Source: Actinospica durhamensis (GTDB lineage Bacteria > Actinomycetota > Actinomycetes > Streptomycetales > Catenulisporaceae). From it: a stretch of 45,614 bases of DNA. This document shows, one piece after another, positions 7,984-16,211 of the stretch. Position 1 is the stretch's first letter. Each line of letters opens with the position of its first letter. The position numbers and the translations under genes were made by a program. The notes under the pieces were generated by a model, which did not search any database, was not told the origin of the DNA, and saw nothing but the letters and a program-made list of their open reading frames with translations. The stretch is taken from the NCBI RefSeq assembly GCF_018139695.1, contig NZ_JAGSOG010000037.1, forward strand, positions 1 through 45,614, in the 5' to 3' direction.

Positions 7984-8874
7984 ATGGGTGAGCTCGACTT
8001 GGAGACGGTCGTTCCGACCGAGGACGGCGCGCTGTTCGACGCCGGTCCGGGGGTGGTGAAGCTGCCCGCGGCGCTCTCGCCGTCGCGCGCCGGCGACTTC
8101 CAGCAGTGTCCGCTGCTCTACCGGCTGCGGGTGCTGGACAAGGTGCCGGAGCCGCCGAACGCCGCGGCGACCAAGGGCACGCTGGTGCACGCGGTGCTCG
8201 AGCGGCTGTTCGACCTGCCCGCGGGGCGGCGTACCCCGACGGAGGCGGTGGAGCTGCTGCGGCCGCAGTGGGAGAAGCTGCTGGCCCAGCGCCCGGAGCT
8301 GGGCGGCCTTTTCGCCACGGACGACGAGCGCGCGGCCTGGCTGACCGAGGCCGAGGCGCTGCTCGGGACGTACTTCACGCTGGAGGACCCGAACCGGCTC
8401 GAGCCCGCGCAGCGGGAGCTGTTCGTGCGGGCGCCGATGGGCGAGGGCGAGGACAAGCTGCTGCTGCGCGGCTTCGTGGACCGCCTCGACGTGGCGCCGG
8501 GCGGGCAGCTGCGGGTGGTGGACTACAAGACCGGCAAGGCCCCGCCGCCCGGGTACGAGGAGAAGACGCTCTTCCAGATGAAGTTCTACGCCCTGGTGCT
8601 GTGGAAGGCGCGCGGCGTGGTGCCCAAGCGGCTGCAGCTGCTGTTCCTGGGCAACGGCGAGGTGCTCACCTACGACCCGAGCGAGGCCGACCTGCTCGCG
8701 GTCGAACGCAAGATCGCCGGGATTTGGGCCGCGATCCGGCAGGCGGCGGAGAGCCGGCAGTGGCAGCCCAAGCCCTCGGAGCTGTGCGGCTGGTGCAGCT
8801 TCCGGGCCCTGTGCTCGGCCCAGGGCGGGGTGCAGCCGCCCGCGCCCGAGGTGCGGATCGGAAAGGTGGAGTGA
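7984..8874 (+). CDS. RecB-family PD-(D/E)XK exonuclease with Fe-S cysteines
   Basis: Stand-alone nuclease of the Cas4/AddB-like RecB class. LSPSRAGDFQQCPLLYRLR near the N-terminus supplies the first cluster Cys (C42). GFVDRLD (D166) and VVDYKTGK (D180, K182) form the nuclease core. CGWCSFRALC (C268, C271, C277) completes a 4-Cys Fe-S site. Length is 296 residues. The ATG at 7984 is chosen because a TAGGGT hexamer ends 8 nt before it and the protein begins just ahead of the conserved region; a longer frame from 7759 would run through the protease gene. It probably acts on DNA ends during repair. No helicase partner is encoded next to it. Confidence 0.9.
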   Translation: MGELDLETVVPTEDGALFDAGPGVVKLPAALSPSRAGDFQQCPLLYRLRVLDKVPEPPNAAATKGTLVHAVLERLFDLPAGRRTPTEAVELLRPQWEKLLAQRPELGGLFATDDERAAWLTEAEALLGTYFTLEDPNRLEPAQRELFVRAPMGEGEDKLLLRGFVDRLDVAPGGQLRVVDYKTGKAPPPGYEEKTLFQMKFYALVLWKARGVVPKRLQLLFLGNGEVLTYDPSEADLLAVERKIAGIWAAIRQAAESRQWQPKPSELCGWCSFRALCSAQGGVQPPAPEVRIGKVE

Positions 8875-8958
8875 GCGGGAACCGGGGCGGGCCGCGGGTC
8901 GAGCTCGGCCGAGGGAGGGTGCTGCCGGGAAGGCCCGCCGAGGGCTGATTCAGACCGC

Positions 8959-9153
8959 CTACACCGGAGCGGACGCGGCGTCAGGATCGTTCTCCAGGCG
9001 CTCGATCGCGGCGAGCAGCCGTCGCGCGTCGGCCGGTGAGCGCAGCAGGTGCGCTGTCTCGTCGACCGGCTCGTCGACATCCGTCGGCGCCGATACCCGT
9101 GGCTCACGTGTGCCCGCCCGCGCGGACTCCGCCGTTCCCACGTCGGACATCAT
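8959..9153 (-). CDS. Small protein resembling the C-terminus of Phd/YefM antitoxins
   Basis: 64 residues. The segment VDETAHLLRSPADARRLLAAI strongly resembles the YefM/Phd tail ETAYLLRSPANARRLLEAI, the part that contacts the toxin. The N-terminal DNA-binding half of the family is absent, and no RelE/YoeB/Doc-type toxin is encoded nearby. It lies 24 bp downstream of the DMT transporter on the same strand and may be co-transcribed. The start could be either of two consecutive ATGs; only a weak GAAG precedes them. It may be an orphan regulator or a decaying remnant. The similarity is from memory of the family, not a search. Confidence 0.6.
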   Translation of the reverse strand: MMSDVGTAESARAGTREPRVSAPTDVDEPVDETAHLLRSPADARRLLAAIERLENDPDAASAPV

Positions 9154-9177
9154 GGCATCTTCGCCGCCGACCGGATC

Positions 9178-10017
9178 TCAGTGCGCGATCAGCATGATGC
9201 CGATGACGACGCCGGCCGAGGCGGCCATGCGCAGCCGGCCGAAGCCCTCCTTGAGCACTAGGGCGCCGATGGCGGCGCCGATCAGGATGCTGGTCTCGCG
9301 CAGGGTGGCCACCTCGGCCAGGCCGCCGCGGGTCTGGGCCCACAGCACCAGGGTGTAGGCGGTCATGGCGACGAGGCCGCCGGTCAGGCCGCGCGCGGTG
9401 CCCTGGCGCAGCGAGGGCAGGAAGCGGGAGCGGCGCAGCAGGGCGACGCCGAGGAGCACGAGCACGGCGGAGATGAGGAACGACCAGCACGAGTAGGCCA
9501 GGAAGCCGCCGGCCCGGCGCACGGACACGCCGTCGACCACGGTGTAGCTGGCGATGGTCAGGCCGGTGCCCACGGCCGCGGCCACCGCGGGCAGGTCGGC
9601 CCGGGTGGGCATGCCGTCGGAGAAGGCCAGGGCGAGCAGGCCGACGCAGACCACGACGATGCCGCCGGCTTCCAGCCCTGACATCGGCTGGCCGACCACG
9701 AAGGTGGCCACCAGCGCGACCACCAGCGGCGAGGTGCCGCGCGCGAGCGGGTACATCCGGCCGAAGTCGCCGAGCCGGTAGGCCAGGACGAGGCCGAAGT
9801 TGTAGAACGCCTGGAGCACGCCGGAGACGATCATCCAGGGCCACACGGCGTGCGCGGGCGGGCGCAGGAACGGCAGCAGCAGGACCGCCGCGCCGCCGGA
9901 GGCCACCGCGATCAGGGCGACGGCGGCGAGCCGGTCCCTGGCCGTGTGTGCGAGCGCGTTCCAGAACGCGTGCAGGACCGCGGAACCCAGGACCACCGCC
10001 ACGACCATTGTCGACAC
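9178..10017 (-). CDS. EamA/DMT-family membrane transporter
   Basis: About ten hydrophobic segments in two repeats over 279 residues, characteristic of drug/metabolite transporters. The first repeat begins VLGSAVLHAFWNALAH and includes YPLARGTSPLVVAL, a typical EamA signature (conserved Arg-Gly/Pro in TM4); the second ends LKEGFGRLRMAASAGVVIGI. The substrate is unknown; family members export amino acids, nucleosides or small drugs. The GTG at 10015-10017 is supported by TAGGCT ending 6 nt before it. A 7+7 inverted repeat lies 37-54 bp upstream, suggesting regulation by a repressor. It is followed by the antitoxin-like small gene. Confidence 0.88.
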   Translation of the reverse strand: MSTMVVAVVLGSAVLHAFWNALAHTARDRLAAVALIAVASGGAAVLLLPFLRPPAHAVWPWMIVSGVLQAFYNFGLVLAYRLGDFGRMYPLARGTSPLVVALVATFVVGQPMSGLEAGGIVVVCVGLLALAFSDGMPTRADLPAVAAAVGTGLTIASYTVVDGVSVRRAGGFLAYSCWSFLISAVLVLLGVALLRRSRFLPSLRQGTARGLTGGLVAMTAYTLVLWAQTRGGLAEVATLRETSILIGAAIGALVLKEGFGRLRMAASAGVVIGIMLIAH

Positions 10018-10023
10018 GCTCGC

Positions 10024-10029
10024 AGCCTA
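10024..10029 (-). promoter_or_regulatory. -10 element, leaderless promoter of the DMT transporter
   Basis: TAGGCT on the minus strand, 6 nt before the GTG start. Confidence 0.45.
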
Positions 10030-10053
10030 GCGCGAAACTCCACCCCTGTCCGC

Positions 10054-10071
10054 AACTTGTCTGTACAAGTT
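10054..10071. promoter_or_regulatory. Inverted-repeat operator upstream of the DMT transporter
   Basis: AACTTGT-CTGT-ACAAGTT has perfect 7-bp arms around a 4-nt spacer. The layout resembles GntR/HutC-subfamily operators such as the DasR/PhnF type (TGGTnnnnACCA). It sits around or just upstream of the -35 position of the transporter. No GntR gene is in the window, so a regulator encoded elsewhere would act. Confidence 0.55.
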
Positions 10072-10129
10072 GGGAGCGGGCGGAGGCTCGCCGGCCGTCC
10101 TCGAGCCCTGAGAGCCTCAGGGCCCGGTG

Positions 10130-10777
10130 TCACAGGGCGCTGAGGAACGCGAGGTCGACGCCCTCGAGGGTGGCCACTCTGGTCACCTTCGGGTGCTGCG
10201 CGATGAGGGTCTCGGCGTGCGGGACGGACAGCACCCGGCAGCCGGCCGCGGCGCCCGCGGCCGTGCCGATCGGCGAGTCCTCGATCACGACGCACTCCTC
10301 GGCCGACACGCCGAGCAGCCGGGCCGCGAGCAGGTAGGGCTCGGGGTCCGGCTTGGAGCGCACCACGTCGTCGCTGGAGACGGTGTGCCGGAAGAAGGCC
10401 GCGCCGATCCCGCCGAGGCAGGCGTCGACGATGCTGCGCGGCGAGGCGGAGACGAGCGCGGTCGGCACGCCCGCGGCCTCGAGCTCCACCAGCAGCTCCT
10501 TGGCCCCGGGCATCAGCTCCACGCCCTGCGCCAGGATCGGCACCATCGCCCGCTCGATCCGGTCGCTCAGCTCCTGCCAGGTCAGCGGCAGGGCGCTGAC
10601 CTCGAGCAGGTACTTGCAGGCCACCTCGTTGGGCTGGCCGAGCACGTGCGGCCAGTGCTCCGGACCGAGCTCGTAGCCGAGCTCGGCCAGCAGGGCCACC
10701 TCGGTGTCGAACCATATGGGCTCGGAGTCGATCAGGGTGCCGTCCATGTCGAACAGCACGGCGGTCGGCTCAGGCAT
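10130..10777 (-). CDS. HAD-superfamily phosphatase/phosphoglucomutase-like hydrolase
   Basis: 215 residues with all four HAD motifs: FDMDGTLID (I, nucleophile Asp), LVSASPR (II), RSKPDPEPYL (III, Lys) and VVIEDSPIGTAAG (IV). The insertion between motifs I and II is the helical cap of subfamily I (beta-phosphoglucomutase-like). The substrate is probably a small phosphorylated metabolite and cannot be named. The ATG at 10775-10777 is 11 nt after the metH stop, so it is almost certainly in the metH operon. A longer open frame through metH is an artefact. Confidence 0.92.
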   Translation of the reverse strand: MPEPTAVLFDMDGTLIDSEPIWFDTEVALLAELGYELGPEHWPHVLGQPNEVACKYLLEVSALPLTWQELSDRIERAMVPILAQGVELMPGAKELLVELEAAGVPTALVSASPRSIVDACLGGIGAAFFRHTVSSDDVVRSKPDPEPYLLAARLLGVSAEECVVIEDSPIGTAAGAAAGCRVLSVPHAETLIAQHPKVTRVATLEGVDLAFLSAL

Positions 10778-10788
10778 GCGGGCCCCGC

Positions 10789-13700
10789 TTAGGCATTGAA
10801 GTACTTCGCTTCCGGGTGGTGGACGACGATGGCGTCGGTGGACTGCTCGGGGTGCAGCTGGAACTCCTCGGACAGCTCGACGCCGATGCGGTGCGCGCCG
10901 AGCAGGTCCACGATCTTGGCCCGGTCCTCCAGGTTCGGGCAGGCGCCGTAGCCGAGGGAGAAGCGCGCCCCGCGGTACTCGAGCTTGAGCATGCCGTCGA
11001 GCGTCGCCGGGTCCTGCGAGCCGAAGCCGAGCTCGCCGCGCACCCGGGCGTGCCAGTACTCGGCGAGCGCCTCGGTCAGCTGGACCGAGAGGCCGTGCAG
11101 CTCCATGTAGTCGCGGTAGGCGTTGGCCTGGAACAGCTTCGCCGTCTCGGTCGCGATCCGCGAGCCCACCGTGACCAGCTGGAAGCCGACCACGTCCGGG
11201 CCGTCCGAGCTCTCGGCCGGGCGGTAGAAGTCGGCCAGGCACAGGTGCCGGTCGCGGCGCTGGCGCGGGAAGGTGAAGCGGGTGCGCTCGCCGCCGTCCT
11301 CGTCCAGCACGATCAGGTCGTCGCCCTTGGACACGGCCGGGAAGAAGCCGTAGACCACCGCGGCGTCGAGCAGGTTCTCGGTGTGCAGCCGGTCCAGCCA
11401 CATCCGCAGCCGGGGCCGGCCCTCGGTCTCCACCAGCTCGTCGTAGCTCGGGCCGTCGCCGCCGCGGGCCGCGCGCAGGCCCCACTGGCCGAGGAAGGTG
11501 GCCCGCTCGTCGAGCCAGGAGGCGTAGTCGTTGAGCTGGATGCCGCGGATGACGCGGTTGCCCCAGAACGGCGGGGTCGGGATCGGGTTGTCCACGGCCA
11601 CGTCCGAGCGGTCCGGCATGTCCTCGGGCTCGGTCACCTGCAGCCGGGCGCCGGAGCCGGCCACCCGCCGCTCGCGCCGGGCCGGCAGCGCGGCCCCGGG
11701 CACGCCGGTCTTGATCGCGGCGACCGCGTCCATCAGGCGCAGGCCCTCGAAGGCGTCCCTGGCGTAGCGCACCTCGCCCTCGTACACCTCGGCGAGGTCC
11801 TGCTCGACGTAGGCGCGGGTGAGCGCGGCGCCGCCGAGCAGCACCGGCCAGCGCGCGGCCACCCCGCGCGCGTTCATCTCCTGCAGGTTCTCCTTCATCA
11901 CCACGGTGGACTTCACCAGCAGGCCGCTCATCCCGATGACGTCGGCCTTGTGCTCCTCGGCGGCGTCCAGGATCGCCGTGAGCGGCTGCTTGATGCCGAT
12001 GTTGACGACGTTGTAGCCGTTGTTGGTCAAGATGATGTCGACCAGGTTCTTGCCGATGTCGTGCACGTCGCCCTTGACGGTGGCCAGCACGATGGTGGCC
12101 TTGCCGCTGGCGTCGGTCTTCTCCATGTGCGGCTCGAGGTGGGCCACCGCGGCCTTCATCACCTCGGCGGACTGGAGCACGAAGGGCAGCTGCATCTGGC
12201 CGGAGCCGAACAGCTCGCCGACCGTCTTCATGCCGTCCAGCAGCACCTCGTTGACGATCGCGAGCGCGGGCCTGGCCTGCAGCGCCTCGTCGAGGTCGGT
12301 CTCCAGGCCCTGGCGCTCGCCGTCCACGATGCGCGCCTTGAGCCGCTCCTCGAGCGGCATCGCGGCCAGCTCCTGCGCCCGCGTCTCCTTGGCCGAGGCC
12401 GCCGAGACGCCCTGGAAGAGCTCGAGCAGCCGGGAGAGCGGGTCGTAGCCCTCGGCGCGCCGGTCGTAGATCAGGTCGAGGGCGGCCTCGCGCCGGTCCT
12501 CCGGGATCCGGTTGATCGGCAGGATCTTGGAGGCGTGCACGATCGCGGAGTCCAGGCCGGCCTCGGAGCACTCGTGCAGGAAGACGGAGTTGAGCACCTG
12601 GCGGGCGGCCGGGTTCAGGCCGAAGGAGATGTTGGAGAGGCCGAGGGTGGTCTGCACCTGCGGGTGCAGCCGCTTGAGCTCGCGGATGGCCTCGATCGTC
12701 TCCAGGCCGTCGCGGCGCGATTCCTCGAGTCCCGAGCCGATGGTGAAGGTCAGGCAGTCCACCAGGATCGCGGACTCCGGCACGCCCCAGTTCCCGGTGA
12801 TGTCGGCGATCAGCCGCTCGGCGATCTCCACCTTCTTCGCCGCGGTGCGGGCCTGGCCCTGCTCGTCGATGGTCAGCGCGACCACGCCGGCGCCGTGCTC
12901 GGCCGCCAGCCGCATGACCCGGGTGAACCGGGAGTCCGGGCCGTCGCCGTCCTCGTAGTTGACCGAGTTGAGCACGGCGCGGCCGCCGAGGTGCTCGAGG
13001 CCGGCCTGGAGCACCCCGGGCTCGGTGGAGTCGAGCACGATCGGCAGGGTGGAGGCGGTGGCCAGGCGTCCGGCCAGCTCGTTCATGTCGGCCACCCCGT
13101 CCCGGCCGACGTAGTCCACGCACAGGTCAAGCAGGTGCGCGCCGTCCCTGATCTGGGCGCGGGCGATCTCCACGCAGCCGTCCCAGTCCTCGGCGATCAT
13201 GGCCTCGCGGAAGGCCTTGGAGCCGTTGGCGTTGGTGCGCTCGCCGATGGCCAGGTAGCTGGCGTCCTGGTGGAAGGGCACGGACTGGTAGAGCGAGGCC
13301 GCGGCGGGCTCGGGCTTGGGGTGGCGCACCGGCGGGACCGCGCCGTGCACGCGCTCGACCAGCCGGCGCAGGTGCTCGGGGGTGGTGCCGCAGCACCCTC
13401 CGACGAGGTTCAGGCCGTAGTCGGCGATGAAACGTTCCTGCGCGTCGGCGAACTGTTCGGGCGTCAGCGGGTAGTAGGAGCCGTCCTTGGTGAGCACCGG
13501 AAGGCCCGCGTTGGGCATGCAGGCCAGGCCGATCTGGGCGTACTTGGCCAGGTGGCGCAGGTGCTCGCTCATCATGTCCGGACCGGTGGAGCAGTTCAGG
13601 CCGATCAGGTCGATGCCGAGCGGCTCGAGCGCGGTGAGCGCGGCGCCGATCTCGGAGCCGATGAGCATCACGCCGGTGGTCTCCACGGCCACCGAGACGA

Positions 13701-14271
13701 TCAGCGGCAGGTCCACCCCGGCCGCGGCCATGGCCCGCTTGGCGCCGATCACCCCGGCCTTGACCTGCAGCAGGTCCTGACAGGTCTCGAACAGCACGGC
13801 GTCCACGCCGCCCGCGATCATGCCCTCGACCTGGGCCTGGTAGCCGTCCCGGACGGTGGCGAAGGGGATGTGGCCGAGCGAGGGCAGCTTGGTGCCGCCG
13901 CCGGCCGAGCCGAGCACCCAGCGCGGGCGCTCGGGCGTGGAGTAAGCGTCCGCGGACTCGCGGGCGATGCGCACCGCGGCCTCGGCCAGTTCGTAGATCC
14001 GGTCCTCGAGCCCGTATTCGCCGAGCGCGGTCCGGTTGGTGCCGAAGGTGTTCGTCTCCACGCAGTCCACGCCGGCTTCGAAGTACGCGTCGTGGATGGA
14101 GCGCACGACGTCGGGCCGCGAGATGTTGAGGACCTCGTTGCAGCCCTCATGCCCCTGGAAGTCCTCGAGCGTGAGCTCGACCTGCTGGAGCATGGAGCCC
14201 ATGGCCCCGTCTGCGATCACGACGCGCTCGGTGAGCGCCTGACGGAGCGATGCGGCGCGGCTGCTGCTCAT
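10789..14271 (-). CDS. metH: Cobalamin-dependent methionine synthase MetH
   Basis: Transfers the methyl of 5-methyl-THF via cobalamin to homocysteine. Domains: homocysteine-binding (about 1-310; zinc ligands Cys228 in LNCS, Cys294/295 in GGCCGT), pterin-binding (about 335-615), B12 cap (about 630-720), B12-binding with DVHDIGKN (D736, H738, G741), and C-terminal SAM-dependent reactivation domain (about 900-1160, YRPAES and LGYGACPN). At 1160 residues it is slightly shorter than E. coli MetH, as in other actinobacteria. ATG 14271 is preferred to the adjacent GTG 14274 because GAAGGG lies 6 nt before it. The HAD gene follows. No B12 or SAM riboswitch is visible upstream, but nested inverted repeats cover the promoter. 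Confidence 0.97.
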   Translation of the reverse strand: MSSSRAASLRQALTERVVIADGAMGSMLQQVELTLEDFQGHEGCNEVLNISRPDVVRSIHDAYFEAGVDCVETNTFGTNRTALGEYGLEDRIYELAEAAVRIARESADAYSTPERPRWVLGSAGGGTKLPSLGHIPFATVRDGYQAQVEGMIAGGVDAVLFETCQDLLQVKAGVIGAKRAMAAAGVDLPLIVSVAVETTGVMLIGSEIGAALTALEPLGIDLIGLNCSTGPDMMSEHLRHLAKYAQIGLACMPNAGLPVLTKDGSYYPLTPEQFADAQERFIADYGLNLVGGCCGTTPEHLRRLVERVHGAVPPVRHPKPEPAAASLYQSVPFHQDASYLAIGERTNANGSKAFREAMIAEDWDGCVEIARAQIRDGAHLLDLCVDYVGRDGVADMNELAGRLATASTLPIVLDSTEPGVLQAGLEHLGGRAVLNSVNYEDGDGPDSRFTRVMRLAAEHGAGVVALTIDEQGQARTAAKKVEIAERLIADITGNWGVPESAILVDCLTFTIGSGLEESRRDGLETIEAIRELKRLHPQVQTTLGLSNISFGLNPAARQVLNSVFLHECSEAGLDSAIVHASKILPINRIPEDRREAALDLIYDRRAEGYDPLSRLLELFQGVSAASAKETRAQELAAMPLEERLKARIVDGERQGLETDLDEALQARPALAIVNEVLLDGMKTVGELFGSGQMQLPFVLQSAEVMKAAVAHLEPHMEKTDASGKATIVLATVKGDVHDIGKNLVDIILTNNGYNVVNIGIKQPLTAILDAAEEHKADVIGMSGLLVKSTVVMKENLQEMNARGVAARWPVLLGGAALTRAYVEQDLAEVYEGEVRYARDAFEGLRLMDAVAAIKTGVPGAALPARRERRVAGSGARLQVTEPEDMPDRSDVAVDNPIPTPPFWGNRVIRGIQLNDYASWLDERATFLGQWGLRAARGGDGPSYDELVETEGRPRLRMWLDRLHTENLLDAAVVYGFFPAVSKGDDLIVLDEDGGERTRFTFPRQRRDRHLCLADFYRPAESSDGPDVVGFQLVTVGSRIATETAKLFQANAYRDYMELHGLSVQLTEALAEYWHARVRGELGFGSQDPATLDGMLKLEYRGARFSLGYGACPNLEDRAKIVDLLGAHRIGVELSEEFQLHPEQSTDAIVVHHPEAKYFNA

Positions 14272-14282
14272 CACTGGCCCTT

Positions 14283-14330
14283 CGATCGGTGAACTGGGGA
14301 AACCCGCTTACGCTCTAAGCGTACCGATCG
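14283..14330. promoter_or_regulatory. Nested inverted repeats at the metH promoter
   Basis: The outer arms CGATCGGT (14283-14290) and ACCGATCG (14323-14330) are exact complements. Inside, TACGCT-CTA-AGCGTA (14309-14323) is a second perfect repeat, whose TACGCT on the minus strand could be the metH -10. It is a plausible operator or 5' leader structure. The region also contains TAGGCT at 14364-14369, a possible promoter for the PAC2 gene. Confidence 0.4.
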
Positions 14331-14468
14331 GCGACGACACGCCGGTCCGGTGTCCACAGGGCGTAGGCTGGGCATGCGCTTAGTTGCCACGGCGCGCCGC
14401 ACGGGCCGCCGCAGACGGAATCGGGGTGGCGCGGCCGTGGCGGGACCGACGACGACGAGGAGGCACGG

Positions 14469-15398
14469 TTGATCGAGCTCGAGGAACTGCCCGAGCTGGT
14501 CGACCCGGTGATGATCGCGGCCTTCGAGGGCTGGAACGACGCCGCGGACGCGGCCTCGAACGCCGTGCGCCATCTGGCCGAGGTTCTCGACGCCGACCTG
14601 TTCGGCGCGATGGATGCCGAGGACTACTACGACTTCCAGGTCAACCGGCCCACGCTGGCGCTGACCGAGGACGGCGAGCGCGAGCTGGTCTGGCCGACCA
14701 CCCGGTTCTCGGTGGCCCGGGTTCCGGCCGCGGCCCATCCCGAGTCGGGTGAGACGCAGGAGCCGGCCGTGCGCGACGTCGTGCTGGTGCACGGCATCGA
14801 GCCCAACATGCGCTGGCAGTCCTTCGCCGAGGAGCTGTTCGACCTGGCCAGGGACCTGGGTGTGACCACGATCGTGGTGCTCGGGGCGCTGCTCGCGGAC
14901 GTGCCGCACACCCGGCCGGTGCCGGTCTCCGGCTCGTCCGGGGACCCGGAGCTGTGCTCCGCGCACGGCCTTGAGCCCCCGACCTATCAGGGTCCGACCG
15001 GCATCAACGGCGTGCTGCAGGAACTGGCCAGGCAGGAGGAGATCCCGCTGGCCTCGTTCTGGGCCGCGGTGCCGCACTACGTGGCGCAGGCGCCGTGCCC
15101 GAAGGCCACCCTGGCGCTGATCCGCCGGCTCGAGGACGTACTCGACCTGACCATCCCGGTGGGCGACCTGCCGCAGGAGGCGCAGGAGTGGGAGACCGGG
15201 GTGGACGAGCTGGCCGGGGAGGACAGCGAGGTGGCGGAGTACGTGCGCAGCCTCGAGGAGGCGAAGGACACCGCGGACCTGCCCGAGGCCAGCGGTGAGG
15301 CGATCGCGCTGGAGTTCGAGCGCTACCTGCGCCGGCACGAGCGGCGCCGCCGCGGCGGCGGGGTCGCGGGCGAGGACGGTCCGGCGACGGGGAACTGA
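14469..15398 (+). CDS. PAC2-family protein
   Basis: 309 residues. The N-terminus (ELPELVDPVMIAAFEGWNDAADAA) and the core (VVLVHGIEPNMRWQSFAEELF, then VVLGALLADVPHTRP and GPTGINGVL) are typical of the PAC2 family, named for eukaryotic proteasome assembly chaperone 2 and also found in archaea and most actinobacteria. A Glu/Asp- then Arg-rich C-terminal tail follows. The TTG start at 14469 is decided by GAGGAGG 7-12 nt upstream. It is divergent from metH with a 197-bp gap. A proteasome-related role is only suggested by the family name and by the same genomic arm. Confidence 0.87.
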   Translation: MIELEELPELVDPVMIAAFEGWNDAADAASNAVRHLAEVLDADLFGAMDAEDYYDFQVNRPTLALTEDGERELVWPTTRFSVARVPAAAHPESGETQEPAVRDVVLVHGIEPNMRWQSFAEELFDLARDLGVTTIVVLGALLADVPHTRPVPVSGSSGDPELCSAHGLEPPTYQGPTGINGVLQELARQEEIPLASFWAAVPHYVAQAPCPKATLALIRRLEDVLDLTIPVGDLPQEAQEWETGVDELAGEDSEVAEYVRSLEEAKDTADLPEASGEAIALEFERYLRRHERRRRGGGVAGEDGPATGN

Positions 15399-15441
15399 CG
15401 CCGGGCCTGGCGGCCGCCGCGCTCCGGCGCGAGCACGTCGG

Positions 15442-16050
15442 TCAGTCGAACAGTTCACGGCGGCAGGCACCGGTGAAGAACTCCTCGTCGTCCAGCAGGG
15501 CGGTGGTGACGACGAGGCCGACGACGGTGCCGGTGGGCGTCTCGGCGCGGCAGCGGTGCAGCACGCGCTGCGGGCGCAGGCCCACCTCGATGATCCGCAC
15601 GGCCCGGTCGGCCGGCAGCCGGGGCTGAAGCGCACGGGTCATCAGATCGCGGCGGGTGCGCCTCGGGGCGGCCTGGTGCCCGTGCGAGCGGGCGTTCTCA
15701 CGCCCGCGGTTCCACGCGAGGAACGCCGGCCACAGCGGCATGCACCAGTCGCGCAGCCCCGGCAGGTCGCGCAGTGAGTCGAATCCGGGTTCGTCCAATC
15801 CGGGCGGCGGCCGCGACTCGTCCAGGTCCGAGCCGAAGACGCGCGGCGCGCACAGGGCCGCGGTGTGCCGCTCTCGCAGCCGCTCCCACTGCTCCGGCAC
15901 GGACGGGTCCCACACCGCGGGACGGCCGGATCCGGCCGGGAGCGCGAGGTCCTCGGACGTCGTCTCCCCGTGCATGAAGTACAGCCACTGCCAGGCCATA
16001 TCGTCGCTGACCATCACCGAGCCGGTGCCCCCGCGGTCTAATCTGCGCAT
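15442..16050 (-). CDS. Hypothetical protein, unrecognised
   Basis: 202 residues, Trp- and Arg-rich, no signal peptide or membrane segment. Landmarks are MAWQWLYFMHGETTSEDLA near the N-terminus, LRDWCMPLWPAFLAWNRGR in the middle and a C-terminal TALLDDEEFFTGACRRELFD. An AGGGGAAT element precedes the ATG at 16050; a shorter start exists at residue 13. Convergent with the PAC2 gene and divergent from the secreted protein, so probably transcribed alone. I do not recognise a family. Confidence 0.65.
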   Translation of the reverse strand: MRRLDRGGTGSVMVSDDMAWQWLYFMHGETTSEDLALPAGSGRPAVWDPSVPEQWERLRERHTAALCAPRVFGSDLDESRPPPGLDEPGFDSLRDLPGLRDWCMPLWPAFLAWNRGRENARSHGHQAAPRRTRRDLMTRALQPRLPADRAVRIIEVGLRPQRVLHRCRAETPTGTVVGLVVTTALLDDEEFFTGACRRELFD

Positions 16051-16211
16051 ACTGATTCCCCTAAAGCCAGAGCGCTGATACTCTGGCTCAGGCTAACGGG
16101 GAAACACGGGGGTGTCGACGGGGAGGGCTCGCCACGGCGTGCCCGGGTCGGGGCTGCCCGGACTCCGTGCCGCGCACGAGTTCTGACGGTTTCATACCTG
16201 GGGAGTAGACG

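Noticed and set aside
10778-13123. N-terminal extension of the HAD phosphatase through metH
   Set aside because: The extension is an out-of-frame reading of metH. The HAD protein begins naturally at MPEPTAVLFDMDGT.
10816-14292. Very long plus-strand open frame (over 1100 codons) opposite metH
   Set aside because: It is antisense to a clear MetH. The translated product is low-complexity (V/G/H/Q/R-rich), typical of the empty complementary frame in GC-rich DNA.
14275-14468. Cobalamin or SAM riboswitch upstream of metH
   Set aside because: No B12-box or SAM-I type conserved elements could be seen, and the space to the divergent gene is short. A covariance search would settle it.
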